This document shows positions 1 to 8,607 of a stretch of DNA of 64,000 bases, piece by piece (positions within the stretch are counted from its first letter, which is position 1; every line of letters begins with the position of its first letter). The notes under the pieces are model-generated. The model ran no database searches and had not been told where the DNA came from. It was given only the letters and a program-made list of their open reading frames with translations. This DNA is from Pseudoalteromonas sp. FUC4. GTDB taxonomy: Bacteria; Pseudomonadota; Gammaproteobacteria; Enterobacterales; Alteromonadaceae. Location: the NCBI RefSeq assembly GCF_008370255.1, contig NZ_SEUI01000001.1, forward strand, positions 1,280,885 through 1,344,884. The letters run 5' to 3'. The translations under genes and the position numbers were made by a program.

Positions 1-1011
1 GACAAATTATATGAAGTGGGAAAAGCCTTCGATATTAATATTTTAATAGGCCAAACCACCCAAGCTCGAGACCAACTTGCTTACGAGATGAACTTAAAAG
101 TACTGCAAATGGTTACTCTAATATTTGTAATTGCTATTGTGCTTATTTTGCTAGGTGTTAGGCAAATTCTGCAACCAATATATGCTATAAATAGAAAAAT
201 CCGCAGGCGTTCGCCTATGGATTTAAGGCCGATAGATATGAGCATTCCTAAGGAGATGGCCGATCTTATAGCTACTATTAACCATTTTATGGCTCAACTT
301 GAAGTATCGCTTGATCATTTAAAACGCTTTACAGGTGAAGTAGCTCATCAAATAAGAACGCCACTTGCGGGGCTAAAGAGCCAAGCCCAAAATGCATTAG
401 AAGAAGCTGACACAAAAATACGAACAGAGCAATTAAAGCGCGTACTTTACTCTACTGATTTACTCGACAGCACAGTAACTCAGCTATTAAACCAAGCAAC
501 GCTTGCACATCGGTTTCATAGCCACCCATTTATTACTTTATCGTTACCTGAACTAGTAAAATCGGTATGCCGAGATGTCGCGGTTTCAGCTATACAACGC
601 GGGGTCATTATTACCTATCAGGGCGACGAAAATTTAATGATTAAAGGTGATGCATTTGCACTTAGCCAAATGCTGCGTAACATACTCGAGAATGCCATTA
701 AGTTTAGTCCGACCGATAAGGAAATTAATGTATCAACTGAGCTACATAGCACCGAATTTGGCTATGGCTATATAGCTCGTCTTTGCGTAGCAGATCAAGG
801 CGTAGGCGTCCCAAATAGTGAAAAGCAACACGTGTTTGAGCGCTTTTATAAAAGTAAGGGCGATCCACGAGCTGGCAGTGGTTTAGGGTTAAGCATTGCC
901 AAAGAAGTTGCAGAGCATCACAACGCAACTATACAACTACTCGATAACACCCCATCGGGATTAATATTTGAAATTAACTTTAAGTTAAAACTCACTGAAG
1001 GTGAACAATGA
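1..1011 (+). CDS. Sensor histidine kinase, 5' end cut off by window (TctE/2CSK-like)
   Basis: Membrane sensor kinase of a two-component system. The reading frame is open from the first base of the window, so the N-terminal sensor region lies outside; the GTG at 16 is not a convincing start. One membrane segment is visible at about residues 35-53 of the fragment, followed by a HAMP-like linker, a HisKA domain with the phosphoacceptor His in EVAHQIRTPLAG (about residue 116), and a HATPase domain with the N box (NILENAIKFSP), G1 (DQGVGVP) and G2 (GSGLGLSIA). The stop overlaps the next start by four bases (ATGA), so it is probably co-translated with the solute-binding protein. A partner response regulator is expected upstream but cannot be seen. 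The family assignment to the TctE type is inferred from layout. Confidence 0.9.
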   Translation, partial: DKLYEVGKAFDINILIGQTTQARDQLAYEMNLKVLQMVTLIFVIAIVLILLGVRQILQPIYAINRKIRRRSPMDLRPIDMSIPKEMADLIATINHFMAQLEVSLDHLKRFTGEVAHQIRTPLAGLKSQAQNALEEADTKIRTEQLKRVLYSTDLLDSTVTQLLNQATLAHRFHSHPFITLSLPELVKSVCRDVAVSAIQRGVIITYQGDENLMIKGDAFALSQMLRNILENAIKFSPTDKEINVSTELHSTEFGYGYIARLCVADQGVGVPNSEKQHVFERFYKSKGDPRAGSGLGLSIAKEVAEHHNATIQLLDNTPSGLIFEINFKLKLTEGEQ

Positions 1012-2075
1012 GAACGCAATTAGTTAAAACCTTTGTATTTTTATTTAGTTGCTCTTTTTTTAATACTTATACTTTAGCGCAAGAGCCACTTATATTTAAT
1101 GCATTAAAAACACAACAAACTGAACTCACTATATTTGGTGGCGCTGATAAAATGGAAATAGCCCCTTTTTTAAAAGCATTTCAAAAAATCAGTCCACACG
1201 TGCAAATTAACTACCATGAGTTGAGCACTCGCGGTGTGTATTCCTCGTTTTTAAAAGACATAAATAACCCACCTGATATTTTATTAAGTTCTGCAATGAA
1301 TTTACAAATTAAGTTGGTTAACGACGGCTATGCTCAGGCTTATGAGTCAGAAGAAACAAAAAAACTGCCTCGTTGGGCAAAATGGCGAAATGAAGTATTT
1401 GGCTTTACATACGAAACCGCTGTAATAGCATTTAACAAAGATTTTTTAGCTAATGAGCCAGCCCCTAGTAGCCGCAATGAATTACTGGATTTGATCCGTA
1501 GGCGAAGTAATAAAATTAAAGGCCGTATTGGTATTTACGATATAACCAAGGTAGGAATAGGTTATTTATTGTGGGCACACGATAGAGAGCAAAGTTCTAG
1601 CTACGGTAGAATGCTTGAGTCATTCGGGTATCACGACACACGTGTTTTTAGACGCAGTGCCGATATACTCCAAGCAATATCTAAAGGAGAGATTACCGTA
1701 GGCTATAATATTTTAAGCTCCTATGCGCGCACGTGGGCCGCGAAACATCCAAACATTATTGTAGTCCAACCAAAGGACTATACGTCTGTTATTATGCGCA
1801 GTGCTATTATTCCTAAAAAGTCAAAAAACGTAAAAGGTGCGCAGCAATTTCTTGATTACTTGCTCTCAACTAAAGGCCAAACAGATATGGCTAATTTTAC
1901 CAACTTTGAGCCAATAAATAACGAAGTACGCACAACACAGCCACATTTACTCGACACCTCAGAGGGGCAACTGCGTCCAGTTCCTTTAGGCATTCAAATT
2001 TTAGTGATTAATGATGAGATGAAGCGCCAAATAATTTTACAAGAATGGGAAAATGCATTATTCGAATACCAATAA
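1008..2075 (+). CDS. Periplasmic extracellular solute-binding protein
   Basis: A 355-residue ABC-type solute-binding protein. It begins with a signal peptide (hydrophobic stretch at residues 8-23, cleavage near LAQE) followed by a two-lobed binding-protein sequence: ELTIFGGADKMEIAPFLKAF at the start of lobe 1, PDILLSSAMN, and the hinge region FTYETAVIAFNKDFL. This resembles the iron/organic-anion binding proteins (SBP_bac family). No permease or ATPase gene follows, and it overlaps the upstream sensor kinase by ATGA, so it may act as the periplasmic ligand-sensing partner of that kinase rather than in transport. That role is an inference; the fold call is well supported, the ligand is unknown. 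Confidence 0.8.
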   Translation: MRTQLVKTFVFLFSCSFFNTYTLAQEPLIFNALKTQQTELTIFGGADKMEIAPFLKAFQKISPHVQINYHELSTRGVYSSFLKDINNPPDILLSSAMNLQIKLVNDGYAQAYESEETKKLPRWAKWRNEVFGFTYETAVIAFNKDFLANEPAPSSRNELLDLIRRRSNKIKGRIGIYDITKVGIGYLLWAHDREQSSSYGRMLESFGYHDTRVFRRSADILQAISKGEITVGYNILSSYARTWAAKHPNIIVVQPKDYTSVIMRSAIIPKKSKNVKGAQQFLDYLLSTKGQTDMANFTNFEPINNEVRTTQPHLLDTSEGQLRPVPLGIQILVINDEMKRQIILQEWENALFEYQ

Positions 2076-2314
2076 CATACCGTACTTTAAAGTTATTTTT
2101 GTATCACTTCATTACTAACAATAAAGTATCATAAAAATTAATTACATTAAGCCAGTACGCCGATAATTTACCTCTTGAATAAAAGCCACTCCAACTCCCT
2201 ATTAAGTATATATTCTAATTAAGAACAAAGTTGTATCCTGAATAATAAGTGCTATATTTATCACGTTGATAAGACAGATATATGCTTAGTGTATTCATAA
2301 TAAAGGATGGGTTA

Positions 2315-4987
2315 ATGTTTTCAGGACGACCGGTTAGTAAAGGGCTATTAACCTCTGTACTTATTCATACCATTTTACTCACCATCGGTGTTGGGTTAAC
2401 TTATATTGCTCATATTAAGCATCAAGATGCACTTAACAACAAAATAAATGAAGCCCTTACTAGTCGACTTTCTACGCTTTCATCAGGCGTAGAAAGCAGG
2501 CTCGATTTATATAAGTATGGTCTATTTGGTTTAAAAGGCTTTGTTCACGGCATAGGTGTTAACAACCTAAACTACAAAGCAATTTCTAATTACTCTAACA
2601 GCCGTAACTATGCCCAAGAATTCCCCGGCGCAAACGGTATTGGTTTTATAAGAAAAGTAAACTCTGAAAACTTAAATCAATTTCTACAAACTGCAAAAAA
2701 CGATCGCCCTGATCATATATTTAATATAAAAAAACTCACGAACAAGAGTAATGAACTTTTTATTATTCAATACATATTTCCTGAAAAAAGCAATTTACAA
2801 GCCATTGGGTTAGATATTAGTTCAGAGGAAATGCGTCAACAAACGGCTCTAAATGCAGCCATTAATAATAGCACTCAACTAACAGCTCCCATTACGTTGG
2901 TGCAAGCTGATAAAAAAGCACAGCAAGGCTTTTTAATCTTACTGCCAGTTTATAAAAAAACGATTATTCCTAAAAACAAAAATCAACGTTTAGAGCAGTT
3001 ACTAGGATGGGTTTACTCCCCTTTATTAATTAATAATATTTTGGACTCTTTATCACAGGTAGATGAAAATCACCTCATTATTACCGACCTTAATAGTAGC
3101 GCCGACTTTTTTAGTTATGGCGCTAAAAGTACTTCTACAAATTTCTATCACAGTGAAGTAATAGAGGTTATGGGAAGAAAGTGGAAAATAACAATTAATG
3201 CCTCAGATGAATTTATTGAAACACTTCACTTACCAAGTAAGTATAAAGTATTAGTCAATGGTATGTTTTACACGCTAGGCTGTATGCTTATGGCTTTTTT
3301 AATACAGTTATTTATTTTTAGACGAAACCAAAGAATTAAAAGAAAAGCACTACAAGCAAAAAAAAATAAGCTCGCATTACAACAAGCAAATTTAAGACTA
3401 GAAAGTGAAGTAAAACAACGCACCAAAGAAATTGCGGATATAAGTATGCTTCAGCGTAGCATTTTAAATAGTGCTAGCTATTCGATTATTGCTACCGACA
3501 TAAATGGCTTAATTACATTATTTAATCCCGCCTCTGAAAAGTTATTAGGCTATAGAGCGCAAGATGTTATTGGAATTGAAAACCCTGGCATTTTTCATTT
3601 AGAAGAAGAAATTATAAAAAAAGCTCAGCAACTAAGTACTGAATTAAATAAACCTGTCTCCCCTAGTTTTGAAGTTTTGATATTAAAAGCAACAGCAACT
3701 AAGCCTGATATTAATCAGTGGACATACATTTCCTCTACGGGTAAAAAAATACAAGTTAATATAAGCGTAACCTCTTTATTGAGCAATGAAAATGACGTTG
3801 TTGGTTATTTGGGGGTAGCATATGATTTAACCGAACAAATTGACCACGAGCAAGCACTCGGTCACGCAAAAGAACTTGCTGAGCAAGCATCCCAAGCTAA
3901 ATCTGAGTTTTTAGCAAATATGAGCCACGAAATACGAACCCCAATGAACGGTATACTTGGCACATTGCAGCTACTACAAGAGCAGCCACTCAATGAAAAG
4001 TCAAAAGAGTATTTAAAAAAATCACTGTATTCAACTCGAGCACTCACCACTATTATTAATGATATTCTCGATTTTTCTAAAATTGAGGCCGGCAAGCTTT
4101 CATTAGAGCATAAACCTTTTGATCTTTTTGAACTTATTCATCACTTGGAGTCTGATTTAGCCCTACAAGCACACGATAAAAACATATACCTTAAATTTGA
4201 AATTAATATTAAACATAAATTCTGGATTGGCGACCCTGTTAGATTAAGACAAATATTTTTAAATTTAATATCCAACGCAATTAAGTTCACCTCACAAGGC
4301 GGTGTAACGATAAGCTTTAACTTAACGAATGAAAAAAGAATATGCTGCAAGGTCTCAGACACAGGTATAGGAATATCAGAGCAAGCAATTGAGCGCTTAT
4401 TTGAGCGCTTTGAACAAGCAGAAAAATCAACCACTCGTGAATATGGCGGCACTGGCCTTGGTTTGCCTATCACTAAATCGTTAATCAATTTAATGCATGG
4501 CGAAATAAAAGTATTGAGCCAGTTAGGTTCTGGTAGCCAGTTTTACGTCTACCTACCTTTAGAGCAGGCTAAAGTAGACGAGAGCGAATTAAAAACAAGC
4601 TGTGCAGAATTTCCTGACTTGTCTGAAAAAATTATTTTATTAGCAGAAGATAATAAAATAAACCAATTAGTAGCCTCAGCCATGCTTGAACCTACTAAAG
4701 CAACAGTTGTAATAGCCAACAACGGCTTAGAAGCAATTGAGCTGTACAAGTCGCATAAGCCCGATATTATTTTTATGGATATACAAATGCCTAAAATGGA
4801 CGGACTTGAAGCATGTAAACAAATTAAAGTACTTGATAGTGAGCAAGTTGTTATTGCTTTAACTGCGAATGTGTTTACAGAACAAAAAGAAATATACAAA
4901 CAATTATTTGATGGCTATGTTTCTAAGCCAATAGAAAAACATGAGCTTGTCGGCATGTTATCGACACTTAGCTTAGTAAGTAATTAG
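2315..4987 (+). CDS. Hybrid sensor histidine kinase, CHASE-PAS-HisKA-HATPase-REC
   Basis: About 890 residues. A first membrane helix near the N terminus and a second at about residues 310-335 flank a periplasmic CHASE domain (FPGANGIGFIRKV is typical). A PAS domain follows, then HisKA with the phosphoacceptor at His538 (NMSHEIRTPMNG), a HATPase domain (NLISNAIKFT, DTGIGI, GGTGLGLPI) and a C-terminal receiver with phosphoacceptor Asp822 (IIFMDIQMPKMDG) and a conserved LTAN. An in-frame ATG lies at 2282, but the ATG at 2315 has an AAGGA seven bases upstream and is preferred. It is transcribed alone after a 200-base gap. The receiver is probably part of a phosphorelay; no phosphotransfer (HPt) protein is seen nearby and the output is unknown. 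Confidence 0.9.
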   Translation: MFSGRPVSKGLLTSVLIHTILLTIGVGLTYIAHIKHQDALNNKINEALTSRLSTLSSGVESRLDLYKYGLFGLKGFVHGIGVNNLNYKAISNYSNSRNYAQEFPGANGIGFIRKVNSENLNQFLQTAKNDRPDHIFNIKKLTNKSNELFIIQYIFPEKSNLQAIGLDISSEEMRQQTALNAAINNSTQLTAPITLVQADKKAQQGFLILLPVYKKTIIPKNKNQRLEQLLGWVYSPLLINNILDSLSQVDENHLIITDLNSSADFFSYGAKSTSTNFYHSEVIEVMGRKWKITINASDEFIETLHLPSKYKVLVNGMFYTLGCMLMAFLIQLFIFRRNQRIKRKALQAKKNKLALQQANLRLESEVKQRTKEIADISMLQRSILNSASYSIIATDINGLITLFNPASEKLLGYRAQDVIGIENPGIFHLEEEIIKKAQQLSTELNKPVSPSFEVLILKATATKPDINQWTYISSTGKKIQVNISVTSLLSNENDVVGYLGVAYDLTEQIDHEQALGHAKELAEQASQAKSEFLANMSHEIRTPMNGILGTLQLLQEQPLNEKSKEYLKKSLYSTRALTTIINDILDFSKIEAGKLSLEHKPFDLFELIHHLESDLALQAHDKNIYLKFEINIKHKFWIGDPVRLRQIFLNLISNAIKFTSQGGVTISFNLTNEKRICCKVSDTGIGISEQAIERLFERFEQAEKSTTREYGGTGLGLPITKSLINLMHGEIKVLSQLGSGSQFYVYLPLEQAKVDESELKTSCAEFPDLSEKIILLAEDNKINQLVASAMLEPTKATVVIANNGLEAIELYKSHKPDIIFMDIQMPKMDGLEACKQIKVLDSEQVVIALTANVFTEQKEIYKQLFDGYVSKPIEKHELVGMLSTLSLVSN

Positions 4988-5003
4988 TCATACTGAAGGC
5001 ATT

Positions 5004-5045
5004 AAAAAACCCAGTTATTGTTACCTTTCGATATTAATAACTGGG
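5004..5045 (-). terminator. Intrinsic terminator after tRNA-Ser
   Basis: Ten-base inverted repeat CCCAGTTATT (5010-5019) and AATAACTGGG (5036-5045) with a 16-base loop. On the minus strand it is followed by six T. It lies 13 bases downstream of tRNA-Ser and can also terminate or separate the convergent hybrid kinase gene. Confidence 0.75.
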
Positions 5046-5057
5046 CTCTAAGAATAA

Positions 5058-5147
5058 TGGTGGAGGGAGAGGGATTCGAACCCTCGTTAGGGATAAACCT
5101 AAACACACTTTCCAGGCGTGCGCCTTCAGCCACTCAGCCATCCCTCC
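5058..5147 (-). tRNA. tRNA-Ser(GGA)
   Basis: Ninety-base class II tRNA with encoded CCA. The minus strand has acceptor stem GGAGGGA/TCCCTCC, anticodon loop CTGGAAA (anticodon GGA), a long variable arm (TTAGG/CCTAA) and T arm GAGGGTTCGAATCCCTC. The base before CCA is A, whereas G73 is usual for this tRNA in enterics. It stands alone with a terminator behind it. Confidence 0.95.
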
Positions 5148-5271
5148 ACGGTGCTGCAATTGTGTAATGCAACAGCGCGCTATAGTATGAAATAGACCCT
5201 TAAGGTGCAAGGCATTTTTAAATTTGGGCCTTTAAATGCTTATTAATCAAGCAACACATACCTATAGGCAC

Positions 5272-5306
5272 AAAAAAACGGCTAAATCTAAGACTTAACC
5301 GTTTTT
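5272..5306 (-). terminator. Terminator downstream of nadA (works on both strands)
   Basis: Stem ACGGCTAA/TTAACCGT with one G-T pair, flanked by an A run on one side and a T run on the other, 18 bases after the nadA stop. Confidence 0.7.
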
Positions 5307-5323
5307 AATTTATACTTTAAAAG

Positions 5324-6364
5324 TTACTTAGCCATGCTCGCAGTAAACTCAAGCATGCGATTTAAGGATTTAAGTGCGCCTTCGCGTAAATCCATATCAA
5401 CGAATACTTCTTTACCTTTAGCGCTTATGAGGGCTTCCTCAATCGCTTTTAAGCCATTCATTGCCATCCAAGGGCAATGTGCGCAACTTTTACATGAAGC
5501 GCCCTCACCTGCCGTAGGAGCCGCAAAAAACTCTTTATCTGGACATAGTTGCTGCATTTTATAAAAGATACCGCGATCGGTTGCTACAATAAACTTTTTG
5601 TTGTCCATTGTTTGCGCTGCTTTGATCAATTGGCTCGTAGATCCAACCGAATCGGCAAGAGCAACTATTTCTGCTGGTGACTCAGGATGAACTAAAACGC
5701 CTGCATCTGGGTGTAGCGCTTTCATGTCCTTAAGTGCTTTTGTTTTAAACTCGTCATGTACAATACATGCGCCATTCCACATAAGCATATCTGCGCCGGT
5801 ATTTTTTTGAATATAACTACCAAGGTGCTTATCTGGGCCCCAAATGATTTTTTCGCCTTGCTCATCGAGGTGCTCTACTATTTCAAGTGCACATGATGAC
5901 GTTACAATCCAATCTGCACGCGCTTTAACAGCCGTAGAGGTATTTGCATATACAACTACTTTACGATCAGGGTGCTGATCGCAAAACGCAGAAAACTCGT
6001 CTATCGGACAGCCAATGTCTAACGAACATGTTGCTTCAAGCGTAGGCATAACAACTGTTTTATTTGGCGTTAAAATTTTAGCTGTTTCGCCCATAAATTT
6101 CACGCCCGCAACGATGATCATATCTGCATCGTGACGTGCGCCAAAACGCGCCATTTCTAGCGAGTCGGCAACGCAGCCGCCAGTTTCTTCAGCAAGTGCT
6201 TGAATTTCAGGATCGGTATAATAATGGGCAACAAGTACTGCATTTTTATCTTTTAGTAATTGTTTTATACGCGCTTTATATTCGCCTTGCTCGTCTTGTG
6301 TTAACGGTGCTGGCTTAGGGGGAAAGATATAACCTTCAGGCATAATAGTTTGAGCTAGACTCAT
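5324..6364 (-). CDS. nadA: Quinolinate synthase A
   Basis: Quinolinate synthase makes quinolinate from iminoaspartate and dihydroxyacetone phosphate in de novo NAD synthesis in the cytoplasm, using a [4Fe-4S] cluster. The sequence is full length for the family (346 residues from the chosen start) and shows the family blocks [13 protein letters not shown] and MGETAKIL, and candidate cluster cysteines in [21 protein letters not shown] and the C-terminal [13 protein letters not shown]. The ATG at 6364 ([11 protein letters not shown]) has a GAG five bases upstream; the longer frame begins with a GTG directly after a stop codon and is less likely. The gene lies beyond the tRNA-Lys array and cpoB, as in E. 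coli, and is followed by a bidirectional terminator. Confidence 0.97.
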   Translation of the reverse strand: MSLAQTIMPEGYIFPPKPAPLTQDEQGEYKARIKQLLKDKNAVLVAHYYTDPEIQALAEETGGCVADSLEMARFGARHDADMIIVAGVKFMGETAKILTPNKTVVMPTLEATCSLDIGCPIDEFSAFCDQHPDRKVVVYANTSTAVKARADWIVTSSCALEIVEHLDEQGEKIIWGPDKHLGSYIQKNTGADMLMWNGACIVHDEFKTKALKDMKALHPDAGVLVHPESPAEIVALADSVGSTSQLIKAAQTMDNKKFIVATDRGIFYKMQQLCPDKEFFAAPTAGEGASCKSCAHCPWMAMNGLKAIEEALISAKGKEVFVDMDLREGALKSLNRMLEFTASMAK

Positions 6365-6505
6365 GTTCTCGACCACTTATCTACAGTGCATTAATTAGGG
6401 CGAATTATACGAGAATATGAAAGCAAATAACAGCAAACTAGTAAGGCTGTTTATAAAAAATAAAGTGGGAAATTAAAAAAGAATATAAAGGAATGTATTA
6501 GAGAG

Positions 6506-6581
6506 TGGTGGGTCATGATGGATTTGAACCATCGACCAATTGATTAAAAGTCAACTGCTCTACCAACTGAGCTAATGACCC
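6506..6581 (-). tRNA. tRNA-Lys(TTT), copy 1 of array, stem type GGGTCAT
   Basis: 76-base tRNA with encoded CCA and anticodon loop CTTTTAA (anticodon TTT). Acceptor stem GGGTCAT/ATGACCC. Last gene in the transcription order of the eight-gene array. Confidence 0.97.
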
Positions 6582-6644
6582 GCTCTAATATAAATCTGCT
6601 TTGTAAAAAGCTGCGTAAATCCGCCGATTAATACTTTCATAGAA

Positions 6645-6720
6645 TGGTGGGTTATGATGGATTTGAACCATCGACCAATTGATTAAAAGTCAACTGCTCT
6701 ACCAACTGAGCTAATAACCC
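6645..6720 (-). tRNA. tRNA-Lys(TTT), copy 2 of array, stem type GGGTTAT
   Basis: Same body as copy 1 but acceptor stem GGGTTAT/ATAACCC: pair 5-68 is T-A instead of C-G, changed on both sides. Confidence 0.97.
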
Positions 6721-6819
6721 AATCTATGCGCTTATGCGCTTATGCGCTTATCCAATTATGAATGAAGCTTACGTAAATCCGCCGACTGATGCCAAACCGT
6801 ATTCACAATGAATAAAGAA

Positions 6820-6895
6820 TGGTGGGTCATGATGGATTTGAACCATCGACCAATTGATTAAAAGTCAACTGCTCTACCAACTGAGCTAATGACCC
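6820..6895 (-). tRNA. tRNA-Lys(TTT), copy 3 of array, stem type GGGTCAT
   Basis: Identical in the body to the other copies; acceptor stem GGGTCAT/ATGACCC. It is 24 bases from copy 4, the shortest spacer in the array. Confidence 0.97.
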
Positions 6896-6919
6896 GCTCT
6901 TATATAACTTTTCATAGAA

Positions 6920-6995
6920 TGGTGGGTTATGATGGATTTGAACCATCGACCAATTGATTAAAAGTCAACTGCTCTACCAACTGAGCTAATAACCC
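6920..6995 (-). tRNA. tRNA-Lys(TTT), copy 4 of array, stem type GGGTTAT
   Basis: Acceptor stem GGGTTAT/ATAACCC, anticodon TTT, encoded CCA. Confidence 0.97.
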
Positions 6996-7078
6996 AATCT
7001 ATGCACTTATTCAATTAAGAATGAAGCTTACGTAAATCCGCCGATTGATGCCAAACCGTATTCACAAGGAATAAAGAA

Positions 7079-7154
7079 TGGTGGGTCATGATGGATTTGA
7101 ACCATCGACCAATTGATTAAAAGTCAACTGCTCTACCAACTGAGCTAATGACCC
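7079..7154 (-). tRNA. tRNA-Lys(TTT), copy 5 of array, stem type GGGTCAT
   Basis: Acceptor stem GGGTCAT/ATGACCC, anticodon TTT, encoded CCA. Confidence 0.97.
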
Positions 7155-7239
7155 GCTCTATTGTTGCGTTTAAATGCAACTTACTACTTTGCGTAAATCC
7201 GCCGATTGGACCCAATCATTATTCACAAGAAATAAAGAA

Positions 7240-7315
7240 TGGTGGGTTATGATGGATTTGAACCATCGACCAATTGATTAAAAGTCAACTGCTCTACCAA
7301 CTGAGCTAATAACCC
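7240..7315 (-). tRNA. tRNA-Lys(TTT), copy 6 of array, stem type GGGTTAT
   Basis: Acceptor stem GGGTTAT/ATAACCC, anticodon TTT, encoded CCA. Confidence 0.97.
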
Positions 7316-7399
7316 ATTCCAGTTGCTAACTTATTACTAAGTTAAAGCTTACGTAAATCCGCCGATTTATGCCAAACCGTATTCACAAGGAATAAAGAA

Positions 7400-7475
7400 T
7401 GGTGGGTCATGATGGATTTGAACCATCGACCAATTGATTAAAAGTCAACTGCTCTACCAACTGAGCTAATGACCC
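7400..7475 (-). tRNA. tRNA-Lys(TTT), copy 7 of array, stem type GGGTCAT
   Basis: Acceptor stem GGGTCAT/ATGACCC, anticodon TTT, encoded CCA. Confidence 0.97.
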
Positions 7476-7545
7476 GCTCTGACGTTGCGTTTTATAACAA
7501 CTTAATATTCTACGTAAATCCGCCGATGAAAGACCATTCAAAGAA

Positions 7546-7621
7546 TGGTGGGTTATGATGGATTTGAACCATCGACCAATTGATTAAAAGTCAACTGCTC
7601 TACCAACTGAGCTAATAACCC
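7546..7621 (-). tRNA. tRNA-Lys(TTT), copy 8 of array, stem type GGGTTAT
   Basis: First gene in transcription order, 53 bases downstream of the -10 box of a strong promoter. Acceptor stem GGGTTAT/ATAACCC, anticodon TTT, encoded CCA. Confidence 0.97.
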
Positions 7622-7674
7622 GCTCTTTTTGCCGCATTTCGAGTGGGGTAACCATTCGTTTGCTGCGGGCGCTT

Positions 7675-7702
7675 ATAATACTTATTTATAAAATGAGTGC
7701 AA
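7675..7702 (-). promoter_or_regulatory. Sigma-70 promoter of the tRNA-Lys array
   Basis: On the minus strand TTGCAC (7697-7702) and TATTAT (7675-7680) are 16 bases apart. The bases after the -10 box (AAGCGCCCGC) form a GC-rich discriminator, the usual mark of stable-RNA promoters under stringent control. It lies 53 bases before tRNA-Lys copy 8. Confidence 0.7.
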
Positions 7703-7740
7703 CCGAAATTGTCTCTTTTTTTAAGTTTTTATGTCTAGAT

Positions 7741-7811
7741 GCACAAAATTAAACCGTTTGTGCTCAAACTACATGCAAATCCAAGATTCTTCGAGAGTTT
7801 CCATGTAGTTT
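7741..7811 (-). terminator. Possible hairpins between cpoB and the tRNA-Lys promoter
   Basis: Two inverted repeats downstream of cpoB: AAACTACATG/CATGTAGTTT (7766-7775 and 7802-7811, 26-base loop) and GCACAAA/TTTGTGC (7741-7763). Neither has a clear T run, so they may slow or process the tol-pal transcript rather than end it. Confidence 0.35.
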
Positions 7812-7847
7812 ACTCGCCTTAACTAGAAATTTAATCGCTGATGAACT

Positions 7848-8594
7848 TTAGTTCCCTAAACGATCAGTTGCTAGTTTTGCAGCCGTTGTACTTGGGTATT
7901 GATTGATAAGATCGCTCAATATTTTTTGTGCTTGCGCCGCTGAACCCTGATCTTGTAAAAGTGTGCCTAACTTTAGCATGGCATCTGGGCGCTTATTCGA
8001 ATTTGGGTATTCGTTAACAACCACTTTAAAGTGCTCTACTGCTTTTACACCATCATTTTTAATCGTAAGCAACTGGCCTAACCAATAATGTGCGTTAGAC
8101 GCATATACAGAATTTGGATAAGTAGTTAAAAACGTTTGAAACTCAGGAATCGCTTGATCATAGCGTTTATCTTTCATTATTAGCGCAACAGCACGCTCGT
8201 ACGCTTCGTTTTCAGATAAATCACTGCTATAGGTCTGTGCATCGTTTGGCTGCGCCTGCTCGGCTACCGGAGCTGCTGGCTGTGTATAAGCTTGGCTGAC
8301 ACGGTTTTCGATTTCTTGGTACAACTCACGCTGGCGCTGCAGTACTTTTTCAAGCTTGTAGCTTTGCTCTTCAGTTACACCGCGAATTTGACTTACTTCG
8401 TCTTGTAACAAATTAAGCTGTTGCTGTAACTCTACTTGTAAAAAGTTACGCTGTTGCATCATATTCTCAAGCGACGCTAATCGCTTCTCAATACTTGATT
8501 GTGAACTTGCAGCTTCTGAAACAGGAGCGGGAGCAGCCATTAACTGGGTGCTCCCGCTCAATATCATGGCTGCCAAAATAATTTTCGGCTTCAT
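7848..8594 (-). CDS. cpoB: Tol-Pal system coordinator CpoB (YbgF)
   Basis: Periplasmic protein that links the Tol-Pal machine to peptidoglycan synthesis during cell division. The 248-residue sequence has a signal peptide (MKPKIILAAMILSGSTQLMA), an N-terminal coiled-coil trimerization region (about residues 30-95, SSIEKRLASLENMMQQRN then leucine/glutamine-rich heptads), a low-complexity linker and C-terminal TPR repeats (AYERAVALIMKDKRYDQAIPEF onwards, NAHYWLGQLL). Length and domain order are normal. It is the last gene of the tol operon, 13 bases after pal. The ATG has AGAGA upstream. Confidence 0.95.
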   Translation of the reverse strand: MKPKIILAAMILSGSTQLMAAPAPVSEAASSQSSIEKRLASLENMMQQRNFLQVELQQQLNLLQDEVSQIRGVTEEQSYKLEKVLQRQRELYQEIENRVSQAYTQPAAPVAEQAQPNDAQTYSSDLSENEAYERAVALIMKDKRYDQAIPEFQTFLTTYPNSVYASNAHYWLGQLLTIKNDGVKAVEHFKVVVNEYPNSNKRPDAMLKLGTLLQDQGSAAQAQKILSDLINQYPSTTAAKLATDRLGN

Positions 8595-8607
8595 AATATC
8601 TCTTATC

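Larger units (their letters stand above)
6506..7621 (-). repeat. Tandem tRNA-Lys array with repeated spacer motif
   Basis: Eight tRNA-Lys genes alternate strictly between two acceptor-stem types, so the repeating unit is a two-gene block of about 260-320 bases. Six of the seven spacers carry the motif CGTAAATCCGCCGA (near 6614, 6770, 7030, 7191, 7350 and 7512); the 24-base spacer between copies 3 and 4 lacks it. Several spacers also share GCCAAACCGTATTCACAA. This is the pattern left by tandem duplication. The place of the array, between cpoB and nadA, matches the E. coli lysT-lysQ cluster, where valine tRNAs are interspersed; none is present here. Confidence 0.9.

Noticed and set aside
6506..7621. 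Regularly spaced repeats that could suggest a CRISPR array
   Set aside because: Each repeat is a complete 76-base tRNA-Lys; spacers are related to one another, not unique.
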